Positions 49,597 through 60,471 of a DNA stretch of 64,000 bases are shown in pieces (the stretch's first letter is position 1; each line of letters starts with the position of its first letter). The notes under the pieces were generated by a model, which was not told where the DNA came from, ran no database searches, and worked only from the letters and a program-made list of their open reading frames with translations. A program made the translations under genes and the position numbers. This DNA comes from Photobacterium sp. JCM 19050 (GTDB lineage Bacteria; Pseudomonadota; Gammaproteobacteria; Enterobacterales; Vibrionaceae), in contig BAXG01000027.1 in NCBI GenBank assembly GCA_001310455.1, positions 1-64,000 on the forward strand, written 5' to 3'.

Positions 49597-50814
49597 CAAA
49601 AAAAATAATCAAGCAGTGCCAAGCCTGCTTCCGGCGACGCCCTGAACAAGGATGCCAAGACCGAAGAGGTAACCGTGAGCAAAGAACAAAGCCCGAACAA
49701 ATCTGATAATGCCAATTCAGCCAACGTGGACAAACAGCCTTCGCAGCCAAAAGAAACACCCGTGCAGCAGAATGAAAAGAAAGGTGGTAACAAACTGGGC
49801 GCCATCGCCATTGCACTGGTTATCGCACTCGGTGGCGGCATTTATTATCACGCCCATGAATACACCACCCAGCAGCAAGAAGCGATGGGTGCGCTTTCCA
49901 ACCAGATCAGTCAGCTCCAGGGCGAAATCCAGCGCAACGAAAAGCAGACCCAGAAAACCATCGATGATGCGCTGGCCAAGAGCCAGGTCCTGCTTGAGCA
50001 ACAGGATAAAACCATTGCCAGTCTGCAACTTGCACTGGCTGAAGTAAAAGGCCGCCGCCCGAACGACTGGCTGCTGGCTGAAGCGGACTACCTGGTAAAA
50101 ATGGCCGGCCGGAAACTGTGGCTTGAGCACGACGTTCAGAGCGCCACCACCCTGATGGAATCCGCTGACCAGCGCATTGCGCAATTGAACGACCCCAGCC
50201 TGACACCGCTTCGTCGAGCGATGGCAGAAGACATTACCACCCTGCGCGCTGTGAAACTTATCGACCGTGACGGTCTGGTGCTGCGCCTTTCAAGCCTTGA
50301 GCAGCAAGTTGCCAAACTACCGCTGGCCAATGCCCTGATGCCGGAAGCAGAGCCAACCGACGTCCAGCAGGTGTCAGAATCTGTTGATGACTGGAAAACC
50401 AACCTGGAAGCGTCGCTGAAAGACTTTGCCGCCAACTTTATTACTTACCGGAAGCGTGATGGCAATGTCACCCCGCTGCTGAGCCCGGAACAACATTTCT
50501 ACCTGCAGGAAAACCTCAAAGCCAAGCTGGAAACGGCTATCCGCGCTGTTTATCGCGAGCAAGAGCACCTTTACGCAGAATCTCTGAACACAGCCGAGCA
50601 GTGGACCAAGGAGTTCTTCGACCAGGAAAGCCCGTTGACCCAGAGCTTCCTCAAGTCGCTTGATCAACTGGGCAAGCAAGACCTTGATGTGGCCTACCCG
50701 GAAAAACTCACCTCCCAGAACGTACTCTCCGACGTTATCAACGAGCGCCTTCGCCGGGAAGTTGCTCCAGTTGATCCAGTGGCACCTGCAGACAACGGGG
50801 AGAGCAAGGCATGA
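49589..50814 (+). CDS. hemX: HemX, membrane protein of the hem operon (frame broken once near the start)
   Basis: An inner membrane protein with a polar cytosolic N terminus, one helix (GAIAIALVIALGGGIYY) and a long periplasmic coiled-coil part. It was called a uroporphyrin methyltransferase, but no such activity is supported by the sequence. The likely start is the ATG at 49589 overlapping the hemD stop; a missing C near 49622 (GCCCTGC read as GCCTGC) hides it. The open frame as given begins at a GTG at 49675. The stop overlaps hemY as ATGA. Confidence 0.87.
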
Positions 50815-51998
50815 TCAAACTCTTTCTTCTCGTTGCAGCACTGGTTGCCGGCCTGGTGGTCGGCCCCATGTTCGCCGGCAACCAGGGATACGTGCTGATT
50901 TCCGCCGCCGGCCAGACCCTTGAAATGAGCCTGACTACCCTGATTATCCTGGTCGTCTTCCTGTTCGGAGCACTGTTTGTACTTGAGTGGATTTTAAAGA
51001 AAGTCTTCTCTATGACGGGGGCTACTGCCGGGTGGTTCAGCGGCCGTAAGGTACGCAAAGCCCGCAGGTTAACCCAGGACGGCATGGTTAAATTGCTTGA
51101 AGGAAACTGGCGTCAGGCGGAAAAACTGATCTCCCGGGGCGCCGCATTGAGCGACAGCCCGATGCTGAGCTATATCGCCGCAGCCGATGCTGCCCAGCAC
51201 AATGGCAACATCGGTGAGCGCGACCGTTACCTGCAACTGGCAGCCGAATCAAAAGGCGACACCCTTGCCGTGTCCCTGACCCGGGCTCGCCTGCAATTCC
51301 GTCAGGGCCAGTATGAAGAGGCCCATGCCACCCTGCAGGAGCTCAAGAATGCCCATCCACGCAACCCGCTTCTGCTGGGGCTGCAAAAGGACGTATTCAT
51401 TAAGCTTGAAGAGTGGCGCAACCTGCTGAACTTGCTGCCAACACTGAAAAAGACCGGTCTTATCAACGATGAGGAAGCGGCAGATCTGGAAATCAAGGCG
51501 GAATGCGGCACTATGGCATATATCGCCCGCCAGAACGGCAGCGACGGTCTGCTGGCTCACTGGAATGGCCTGAGCCGCGCCAGCCGTCAACGTCCGGAGC
51601 TTCTCAGTTGCCTGATCAAGCAGCTTTCCGAGCGCAAGGCTGATTCTGAAGCCTACGTTATCCTGCGTGATGCACTGAAGAAGAACCAGTCTGAAGAGCT
51701 GATTGCGCTGATCCCTGATCTGAACCTACCGGATTACCACCCGGCCATCCTGCGTCTTCAGGATCTTCTGCGCTACGATGAGCGTAATGCCACGACCCAC
51801 AGTGCCCTCGGCCAGTTGCTGATGCGTGAAAAGAAATGGCCGGAAGCGCGTACCCACCTGGAGCGTGCACTGGAGCTTCGTCCGGATGCGTCAGATTACG
51901 CCAGCCTGGTAACAGTTTTGGAACAACTTAACGACACCAAAGCTGCCAGCGAGGTGTCCCGGGCAGCCCTGCAGATGGCACTGCCGGACAAAGTGTAA
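50811..51998 (+). CDS. hemY: HemY, TPR-containing membrane protein
   Basis: A 395-residue inner membrane protein. Two N-terminal helices (residues about 2-22 and 38-60) precede a HemY_N region (WFSGRKVRKARRLTQDG) and several TPR-like helical pairs, including ALGQLLMREKKWPEARTHLERALEL near the end. It is not the protoporphyrinogen oxidase of the same name in Gram-positives. It is the last gene of hemCDXY and is followed by a strong terminator. The frame is intact. Confidence 0.94.
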   Translation: MIKLFLLVAALVAGLVVGPMFAGNQGYVLISAAGQTLEMSLTTLIILVVFLFGALFVLEWILKKVFSMTGATAGWFSGRKVRKARRLTQDGMVKLLEGNWRQAEKLISRGAALSDSPMLSYIAAADAAQHNGNIGERDRYLQLAAESKGDTLAVSLTRARLQFRQGQYEEAHATLQELKNAHPRNPLLLGLQKDVFIKLEEWRNLLNLLPTLKKTGLINDEEAADLEIKAECGTMAYIARQNGSDGLLAHWNGLSRASRQRPELLSCLIKQLSERKADSEAYVILRDALKKNQSEELIALIPDLNLPDYHPAILRLQDLLRYDERNATTHSALGQLLMREKKWPEARTHLERALELRPDASDYASLVTVLEQLNDTKAASEVSRAALQMALPDKV

Positions 51999-52035
51999 CA
52001 CGCACTTAACCCAGCAAATTCCCGCCCAATAAGAA

Positions 52036-52066
52036 AGAGGCGGCTAAAAAAGCCGCCTCTTTTTTT
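52036..52066 (+). terminator. hemCDXY operon terminator
   Basis: A 10-bp stem, AGAGGCGGCT with AGCCGCCTCT, is followed by seven T. Confidence 0.93.
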
Positions 52067-52230
52067 CCGAAAGATTTCAATTGTTTCAAAGTGTTTTTAA
52101 GTTAGAGATTTGGTAATAACGCTGTTAGCCAGAGAGATAAACCACTATAGAATCAAATTTCATGCAAACAGTTTGTTAAAAACGTTTCATGACCTTTCCC
52201 TATTACGATTAGCAACAGGATTGGTTGTAG

Positions 52231-52323
52231 ATGGATATCTTACCCTGGTTGATTATCTCCGGCATCATGGTGTCGGTAATCACAGCTTTGATTACCGTAC
52301 TGCTGGCGAAAGAGTTTAGTTAA
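52231..52323 (+). CDS. Putative 30-residue membrane protein
   Basis: A short frame (MDILPWLIISGIMVSVITAL...) encodes 30 residues that are almost all hydrophobic, ending in the polar AKEFS, so a single membrane helix is expected. AGGA lies ten bases upstream of the ATG, a weak site. A strong terminator begins 11 bases after the stop, which suggests an independent transcript in the 380-base gap between the hemY terminator and rsmJ. I do not recognise the family. A longer frame in the same place (from 52110) is less hydrophobic and lacks a ribosome site. Confidence 0.5.
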   Translation: MDILPWLIISGIMVSVITALITVLLAKEFS

Positions 52324-52333
52324 GCCCAAAAAG

Positions 52334-52359
52334 AAAGCCTCCACACCGGAGGCTTTTTT
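52334..52359. terminator. Terminator between the small frame and rsmJ
   Basis: AAAGCCTCC pairs with GGAGGCTTT around a five-base loop, followed by TTT on plus and preceded by AAAAAG, so it may act on both strands. Confidence 0.85.
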
Positions 52360-52382
52360 GCGTTCATCATGCAATCGGCTGG

Positions 52383-53150
52383 TTATGCCATCGCCGCTTT
52401 TACATAGACATCAAACCGGTTCTTTTTGGTTTCGATTGCCATACTCGGCTTGGCCCCGCCAAGAAACTCCGCATAATCCGGTCTCTTGACCACCACACGC
52501 TTGGTTGCGAGCTCATACGCCGGTGCAAACAGGGCATCAGCATCCAGATCCGCCCCAACCAGACTCTGGAAAACCCGCATCTCTTTTTTCACCAGCGCAG
52601 ACTTTTTCTTGTGGGGGTACATCGGATCAAGGTAAACCACATCCGGACGGGCAAAGCTTTTGTCACCTGCCAGCGCGCTCAGCAAATCCTGACTGGCACC
52701 ATGCAGAAGCGACATTCGCTCACTGACCCAGCTGCCAATTTCCGGATCTGCCTTGCGCGCTCAAGGCCATCTTCAAGCAGCGCTGCCACAACCGGGTTGC
52801 GCTCAATCATCTGCACATGGCAGCCCAGAGACGCAAACACAAAGGCGTCGCGGCCAAGACCGGCGGTGGCATCCAGGATGCGTGGGGTGGAGCCTTTGTT
52901 TAAACCGACCGCTTTAGCAATGGATTGCCCCTTGCCGCCGCCGAACTTACGTCGGTGACCAACAGCACCACCAACCAGATCGACAAAAATCGATCCGAGC
53001 TTTGGCTCATCGGTCTTACGCAATTCGAGACGCTCTGCAGTCAACACCAGGGCAAAGGCACTGTGTTTATCATGTGTCAGCCCCCAGCGTTCAGCCCGCT
53101 CGGCAAGCTCACTTTCCCGTGAGCTCTTCACAAATCAGCGCTAACTCCAC
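52383..53150 (-). CDS. rsmJ: 16S rRNA (guanine-1516-N2)-methyltransferase RsmJ (frame broken twice)
   Basis: It methylates G1516 in the 30S decoding region. The SAM motif is [18 protein letters not shown], preceded by [16 protein letters not shown]. The catalytic [25 protein letters not shown] is diagnostic. I place the start at the GTG 53150, where GGAG lies seven bases upstream; an ATG at 53156 is too close to that site. Lost bases near 53125 and 52755 (CAGGAT read as CAGAT) break the frame. Restored, it has about 256 residues. Confidence 0.93.
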
Positions 53151-53183
53151 AACCATGCTCCGGAATTTAAAATTGGCTGCGGA

Positions 53184-56100
53184 TTATAGCACCCCTTCTT
53201 TCTCCTCGCAGTGCTCGCGAAGCAAGGTTTCCAGCGGGCCCGGAACAGAGAACAGGTATCCCTGGGCGAAGTTAACCCCAATCCCCATCAGTTTTTCCAG
53301 CACTTCAGCGCTTTCCACAAATTCCGCTACTGTCTTCTTGCCCATCTGGCGCGCAAGACCGTTAATCGCCGTCACCATGGCAAAGTCCATTTCGTCCTCT
53401 GCCACATCGCGGACAAACTGCCCGTCGAGTTTGATGATATCCACCGGCAGACGCTTGAGGTAACCAAACGAAGACAGACCGGAGCCGAAGTCATCGAGGG
53501 CAATCCGGCACCCCAGTTCCTTGAGCGTAGAGAACAGGGAAATGGCTTCTGACATGCTGCTGATGGCCGCAGTTTCAGTGATCTCCAGGCATATTTTTTC
53601 ACTTGGCAATGACGAAGAGCTGATTGCTTCTGTCAGGAAGCGTGTGAACTCCTGATTGCCCATTGAGCGGCCGGAAAGGTTAATTGAGAGCATGGCTATC
53701 CCCTTTCGCCAGGCCGGTTGCTGCTCAATAAGGGCAAAGGTTTTTTCAACCACCACCCGGTCTATCAGGTGGGCAACGTTGTAGCGCTCGGCAGCGGGAA
53801 TAAACAGGCCCGGCGACACCAGTTTGCCCTGTTCATCACGCATACGAATCAGCACTTCGGCATAGATCCCGGCATCATCATTGTCATCAATCCCGACAAT
53901 CTTCTGACCGAACAGCTCAAAACGGTCCTCTGCAAGAGCGGCGCGAATCTGGTTCACACAAGCCATTTCCTGCTCGCGCCGTTTGAGCTCTTCGTCCTCA
54001 GGCCGGTACATGTGGATACGGCTGCCCCCTTCATCCTTGGCAACGTAGCAAGCCGTATCTGCCTGTGCATGTACCTGCTGCGGTGAGCCTGCGGTGTCAT
54101 CGAGCATACGAAGGCCAATCGACCCGCCCAGGGCAAGGCGGACATTGCTCCAGAGGAATTCAGATTCATTGAGCGTATCGAGTATGTGTCGCCCGAGGCT
54201 CATTGCCTCGTCAGCCGTGCAATTGTGATAGATGATGGCAAATTCATCACCGCCAAGGCGGGCAAGCAGCGTCTCCTGAGGCAGGATTTTTTTCAGGATC
54301 TGCGCGACCTGCTTCAGGGCTTCATCCCCGGCCTGGTGCCCGGCGGTATCGTTGATCACCTTGAACTGGTCGAGGTCGATGTAGAACATGGCATGGCGGC
54401 TCAGCCGCGGTGGACATCATCCAGAATCTGGGTCAGCGCCTGCTCGAAATAGCTGCGGTTATACAGCCCGGTCAGATAATCATGACGGGCCTGCTGGAGA
54501 AGCTGAGCCTCAAGCTGGCGGTTGGCAGTGATGTCCTCACCCACCAGCAGAAACTGTTCGCGGGTTGGCATAGGCCGGATGCTTTCACGGATCCACACCG
54601 CTTCACCGTTGCAGTTGTGGTAACAGATATCCCGTCGCAGCACACCTGTTCCGGCCAGCAAACCTACCCGGCTTCGCGCAACCTGTTGCTGCGGGGACGG
54701 GGCATCCTCTCCGTAAAACTGGGTGACCTTATGGCCGAGCAGGTCGGATTTATTCATGCCGAGCAGCTCCGCGGCAAAGTGGTTAACCGACTGGATGCGT
54801 GACATATTGTCGATGGTCATCAGCATCACCGGTTGCTGCTCGTAGAGGGTACGGAATTCTATTTCACTGCGGCGCAGCTTTTCCTCGGTGAGTTTCCGCT
54901 CAGTGACGTCGCGCCCTTCAAAAAGCACCATCATCGGCCCGGCCACACTCATCGGCAGGCGCTTCAGGGCAATATCCAGCACCAGGTCACCGTTGATCTC
55001 ATTGCTCAGCAATGCCTCAAACCGGGAAGTGGAAAAGTCCCCGAGGTGCTTGAAGTGATGCTCCAGCAAATAACGGTTGTTCCAGCATGAAAGCGTGAAA
55101 AGGTTATTGCCAACACTGCTGCCGGACACGAACTCCTCGAATGCCCGGTTAAACGACAGGATGTTACCCTCGGAATCCAGCAGGGCAATAACCTGGTTAC
55201 TCTGGTCAAAGACGCCTGCAAACAAGGTCTGGCTGTCTTTCAGCGCGGCCTGCTGCGCCGGAGCTTGGCAAGATTCAGTGAGAGGAAAAGAATGATGCCG
55301 CCAAGCACACCGATAATCAGTGTCGCCAGTTTGACCTGCTCACCATAGCGCGACCACCAGGATTTGGGGCTGTTAATCAGCACCACATCAGTCATTTTGC
55401 TGGCATCTATGCCCTTCTGGGCGATGACGGATGCATCCAGGGCAAAGAAATCCGCGCTGTCACGAACCGGCTCCATTACGCCGTTTTCAAGCCAGTTCAT
55501 CATCATAGAGCCCTGGGTAAAGCCCTGCTGCTCACCGTCAATCATCACCCCGCCGACGGCCCCGGTACCCAGCATAAAGCTGCTGGAGACATACATCGGT
55601 ACCGCAGACTCCTGTGCCACGGCGGCAATCACTTCAGAGAAACGGCGGAATTCATTCCGGTTGTCCCGGGTAAAGGAGACGTAAAAAACGGCCTCGTCCT
55701 CATCCATCCCCCGCACCTTGTCGATAAGCTGGGTGAAGGAAACATTGCTAAGCCGGATAACTTCAATGCCAGATCGGCTCGGGGCTTCCAGCTGTTTCTG
55801 CAGCCTTTCCCAGTAACTTTGGCTCGATTTGGAGTTGTCCAGCAACAGGTAGAGGCGTTTCACTTCCGGCTGAAGAGCATGAATCATTTCGATATTGGCA
55901 TGCAGGTTCAGCTCTTCCCGGACCCAGTGACATTTTGCAGTTTCTGCACCACCCCTTCCGCCGAGCCGTTGTACCCCGAAAAAACACCGGTGTATCCCCG
56001 ATAAATTCGGACAGATCGCTGAGCATATTGAGAGCATTGTTATCTGTGGTCAGGATCGCATCATGCTGGCCGTTTTGTAGCCGAATGGCTAACATGGCTT

Positions 56101-56329
56101 TTTGGTGGGCAAGAAACGAGCCCGACTGGTAGCGCTTGCTGTCGAGGTAGGTATATTGCAGTGAAACCGGCTTTCCCTTAATGGCTTTGTCGATGCCATG
56201 TTGAATAGAGTCAGTCCAGAACATTCCTTGATGGTACGAATGCACAACAAGGACATTGTAAGGTGTTGCGAAACTTGCGGGAGACCACGCAAAAACAGCA
56301 AGGCACATCAACAGCCAATAACGTGACAA
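53184..56329 (-). CDS. Sensor GGDEF/EAL protein with periplasmic substrate-binding-like domain (frame broken four times)
   Basis: Order of parts: signal or anchor segment; a periplasmic domain resembling ABC substrate-binding proteins (YNVLVVHSYHQGMFWTDSI to VVLINSPKSWW); a membrane helix (LATLIIGVLGGIILFLSL); two PAS domains; a GGDEF domain (LLARLGGDEFAIIYH, intact); and an EAL-type domain. In the last, EAL is replaced by EVL (YAEVLIRM), while LDDFGSGLSSFGYL and the late YLFSVPGP are kept. Breakpoints lie near 55977, 55920, 55255 and 54406. A TTG at 56329 follows AAGGGGG and is my preferred start. Restored, it has about 1,050 residues. It probably couples a periplasmic ligand to c-di-GMP. 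Confidence 0.85.
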
Positions 56330-56457
56330 GCATGACCCCCTTGTTAAACTACCAGTACACTGTCTCATTCACGATTAACACAGCATACTTAAGACTTAAC
56401 ACAATTAAAACCTTGGCGTGCATAAGTGTTCACTAACATAGAATAAAGATACAGAAA

Positions 56458-56919
56458 ATGAAGGACTTGCCAAAGCTCGATGATCTCGACCGGACCATCC
56501 TTTCTACCTGATGGAGGATGCGCGCACCCCTTACGCCGAAATGGCCAAGCCGGTTCCAGGTCAGCCCGGCTACCGTGCATGTACGGGTCGAGAAGATGAA
56601 AAGCGCCGGAATCATCACAGGGACCGAAGTGCTGGTAAACACCAAAGCGCTGGGTTATGACGTCTGCTGCTTTATCGGAATCAACCTCAATGCCGCCCGC
56701 GATTACCAAAGCGCACTGGACAAATTACGGGCACTCGACGAAGTAGTGGAAGCCTATTACACCACCGGCGCATACAACATTTTCGTCAAACTGATGTGCC
56801 GCTCCATTGAGGAGTTGCAGCATGTCCTTATCAATAAACTCCAGGCCATTGACGAAGTGCAGTCCACCGAAACCCTGATTTCGCTGCAAAACCCCATCAA
56901 CCGAAATGTGAAACCTTAA
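56458..56919 (+). CDS. asnC: Transcriptional regulator AsnC (frame broken twice)
   Basis: An Lrp/AsnC family regulator, in E. coli an asparagine-responsive activator of asnA. A helix-turn-helix (AEMAK, then QVSPATVHVRVEKMKSAGII) precedes the RAM effector domain with LGYDVCCFIGINL and EVVEAYYTTGAYNIFVKLMC. Two indels near the start (about 56510, and an apparent extra C near 56552) break the first 30 or so residues from the rest. The inferred ATG is at 56458. Restored, it has about 153 residues and is close to Vibrio AsnC. It converges on hemB. Confidence 0.88.
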
Positions 56920-56931
56920 GCGTCGGTGGAA

Positions 56932-56959
56932 CACAAAAATGCCTGTATCACACAGGCAT
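56932..56959 (-). terminator. hemB terminator
   Basis: ATGCCTGT pairs with ACAGGCAT, and on the minus strand is followed by TTTTTGTG. It lies about 35 bases after the hemB stop. Confidence 0.65.
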
Positions 56960-56992
56960 AATTATTCATTCAGTGCCATAAGAAAAAACGGA

Positions 56993-58090
<1,098 letters not shown>

Positions 58091-58879
58091 TTACGCAGCC
58101 GGGAGGCAAAAAATTCTTCTGCTGTTTTGCAAAGATACCGACACTACATGCTGCCATGTCTGACCACGGCATTCAGCTATTGTTCCGGCAATATGTGGCA
58201 GATAGCACGGTTCATTCCGGCGTGACTTGGGTTTGGGGCGAAGGTCCCGTGGAATCAGGTAAGGGGCATCGGTTTCAATCAAAAGCCGGTCATCCGGGAT
58301 ATAGCGGACAACCTCACGAAGCTCGCCTCCCCGCCGCTCATCACACACCCAACCGGTAATGCCGATGGCCACTCCGGCATCCAGGCAATCACGCAACTCA
58401 GATTCACTTCCGGTAAAGCAGTGCAGCACGGCCCCCGGCAGGTTGTCTGCATAGTTGCGATATATCGCCATAAAACGCTCATGAGCATCCCGGCAGTGCA
58501 TAAAGACCGGCATCTGTAACTCAACAGCCAGTGCCAGATGAGCTTCGAACACCGCTTCCTGTTGCGGGCGCGGCGAGAAATCACGGTTAAAATCAAGCCC
58601 GCACTCGCCGATAGCCACCACACTCTCTTTCCCGGCCAGAGCCCGAATCGCCGGCAGCGCCAGGTCATCGACAGTCTTGGCATCATGTGGGTGGACACCG
58701 GCTGTCGACCAGGCATACCCGGAGTAGCGGGCAGCCAATGAGTTAGCCTCCCGGCTGCTCTCGATGTCTGTCCCGGTCAGAATCATACCCGTTACCCCGG
58801 CGTCGCGGGCGCGGGCAACCACGGTATCCTCATCGCCTGTAAACTGGCTGCTGGTCAGGTTCACGCCTATATCGATCAT
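58091..58879 (-). CDS. tatD: TatD family metal-dependent hydrolase
   Basis: A TIM-barrel DNase of 262 residues with the metal ligands of the family: DIGVNL at the start, GVHPHD, AIGECGLDF, FMHCRDAH, HCFTGS and the late ETDAPYL. It is not needed for Tat export in spite of the name; roles in DNA repair or fragmentation have been proposed. It starts about 90 bases after the tatC stop, beyond a terminator, so it is probably expressed apart from tatABC. Confidence 0.94.
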   Translation of the reverse strand: MIDIGVNLTSSQFTGDEDTVVARARDAGVTGMILTGTDIESSREANSLAARYSGYAWSTAGVHPHDAKTVDDLALPAIRALAGKESVVAIGECGLDFNRDFSPRPQQEAVFEAHLALAVELQMPVFMHCRDAHERFMAIYRNYADNLPGAVLHCFTGSESELRDCLDAGVAIGITGWVCDERRGGELREVVRYIPDDRLLIETDAPYLIPRDLRPKPKSRRNEPCYLPHIAGTIAECRGQTWQHVVSVSLQNSRRIFCLPAA

Positions 58880-58918
58880 GGTTCGCTATCTCTTTAAAAT
58901 CCAAACAGTCGTGCGACA

Positions 58919-58952
58919 GAAAAAACAAAGCCAGTCCCTGAGACTGGCTTTG
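58919..58952 (-). terminator. tatABC terminator
   Basis: An 11-bp stem, CAAAGCCAGTC with GACTGGCTTTG, followed on the minus strand by a T-rich run. Confidence 0.85.
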
Positions 58953-58969
58953 AATCATTCCACGGTAAA

Positions 58970-59725
58970 TTATTCCTGAACTTCCTGCTCTTCGTCCTCT
59001 TCTTCACGAGGTCGGTAGAAACGGGAACAGAGCAGACCCACTTCAAACAGCAGGCACATCGGCACTGCCAGCAGGGTCTGGGAAATAATATCCGGTGGTG
59101 TCAGTAACATGCCGACCACGAACGCCGCCACAATAATGTAAGGGCGCTTCTGGCGCAGGCTGTCCGGTGTCGTTGCACCTGTCCATACCAGCAGGATAAT
59201 GGCGACCGGCACCTCAAAGGCAATCCCGAATGCCAGGAACAGAGCCAGGATAAAATCGAGGTAGCTCGAAATATCCGTCGCCACCTGTACCCCTTCCGGC
59301 GCGGTGGCAGTAAAGAAGCCAAACACCAGTGGGAACACCACGAAATACGCAAAAGCGACACCGCAGTAAAACAGCATGGAGCTGGAAAACAGCAGCGGGA
59401 GAATAAGTTTGCGTTCGTGCTTATACAGACCCGGCGCGACAAACGCCCAAATCTGGTACAGGATGACAGGCACCGCCAGGAAAACGGAAGCAACCAGTGT
59501 CAGCTTGATTGGAGTAAAGAAGGGGGATGCCACATCCGTTGCAATCATGCTGGTCCCGGCTGGCATTTTCTCCAGCAACGGTTCCGCCACGAAGGCATAG
59601 ATGTCGTTGGCAAACCACACCAGGCCCAGGAACACTACCAACACCGCAACAACAGCGCGCAGCAGTCTGTCGCGCAGCTCCATCAGGTGGGTAATGAGCG
59701 GCTGTGTATCTTCGACCGTCGACAT
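58970..59725 (-). CDS. tatC: Sec-independent translocase subunit TatC
   Basis: The polytopic core of the twin-arginine translocon, 251 residues and six membrane helices. It has the family N terminus [12 protein letters not shown], the cytoplasmic EPLLEKMP region, [18 protein letters not shown] and [10 protein letters not shown]. It recognises the twin-arginine signal. The C-terminal tail is very acidic (REEEDEEQE). It lies two bases after tatB. The frame is intact. Confidence 0.98.
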   Translation of the reverse strand: MSTVEDTQPLITHLMELRDRLLRAVVAVLVVFLGLVWFANDIYAFVAEPLLEKMPAGTSMIATDVASPFFTPIKLTLVASVFLAVPVILYQIWAFVAPGLYKHERKLILPLLFSSSMLFYCGVAFAYFVVFPLVFGFFTATAPEGVQVATDISSYLDFILALFLAFGIAFEVPVAIILLVWTGATTPDSLRQKRPYIIVAAFVVGMLLTPPDIISQTLLAVPMCLLFEVGLLCSRFYRPREEEDEEQEVQE

Positions 59726-59727
59726 AG

Positions 59728-60138
59728 TTATTCAGATTTTTCCTGCTTGGTCGCTGAAGTGTCCCCGACTTTGCTTTCCGTTACCGTTTCGGTGGCGGTT
59801 TCCGCTACCGGTTGGCTTGGTGACGCAGCCTGGGGGTCAGTGGCTTTCGCATAGGGGCGCTGAACTTCTTCTGCAGTGCGTTTCAACTCATCAACCGAGC
59901 GCTGGAGATCAGGAGAAATATCCTTCATTCCCATTTGCTCGGCTTTTTTGAGGTTGTCACGCAGCTCCTGCAACTTGAGCTCTTGCTCCAGTTCATCTTT
60001 TACAGACCCGGCCATTCGTTTGGCCGCGCCTACCCAACGGGATACATTGCGTATCGCCACCGGCAGACGCTCGGGCCCGAGCACGACCAATCCCACCACG
60101 GAGATCAGTACCAGCTCCCAGAAGCCGATATCAAACAC
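59728..60138 (-). CDS. tatB: Sec-independent translocase subunit TatB
   Basis: A 136-residue protein with one N-terminal helix ([26 protein letters not shown]), the Gly-Pro hinge of TatB, an amphipathic helix and a low-complexity tail. With TatC it forms the signal-receptor complex. It starts three bases after tatA. Confidence 0.97.
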   Translation of the reverse strand: MFDIGFWELVLISVVGLVVLGPERLPVAIRNVSRWVGAAKRMAGSVKDELEQELKLQELRDNLKKAEQMGMKDISPDLQRSVDELKRTAEEVQRPYAKATDPQAASPSQPVAETATETVTESKVGDTSATKQEKSE

Positions 60139-60141
60139 GGG

Positions 60142-60396
60142 TTAAACCTGCTCTCTGTCTTTGCTCTGGCTGTTGTTCTGCGTAGTGCTTTCTTTTTGAT
60201 CCAGTTTTTTCTGGTCAAAATCGGCATCAGCGTCGGCTTCTTCTTTCTTAGCCGGCTCATCATCGCTCATCGCTTTCTTGAAGCCTTTAACCGCTGAACC
60301 CAGATCGCCGCCGATGTTACGCAGTTTCTTGGTTCCGAACAGCAAGATAACAATGACCGCAATGATCAGAAGTTGCCAAATACTAATTCCACCCAT
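60142..60396 (-). CDS. tatA: Sec-independent translocase subunit TatA
   Basis: An 84-residue pore-forming subunit. The N-terminal helix [18 protein letters not shown] is followed by the TatA hinge [22 protein letters not shown] and a charged, disordered tail. It is the first gene of tatABC, about 75 bases after ubiB. Confidence 0.97.
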   Translation of the reverse strand: MGGISIWQLLIIAVIVILLFGTKKLRNIGGDLGSAVKGFKKAMSDDEPAKKEEADADADFDQKKLDQKESTTQNNSQSKDREQV

Positions 60397-60471
60397 GTTT
60401 AAAACCTCAGGTTACATATTTTAATTGGCAGGTTTCACCTGCATCGTAGTTTTCGCTTCGACGAAGCAGAA

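Noticed and set aside
52110..52319. 69-residue plus-strand frame between hemY and rsmJ
   Set aside because: No ribosome site and no recognisable features; the 30-residue hydrophobic frame in the same place is better supported.
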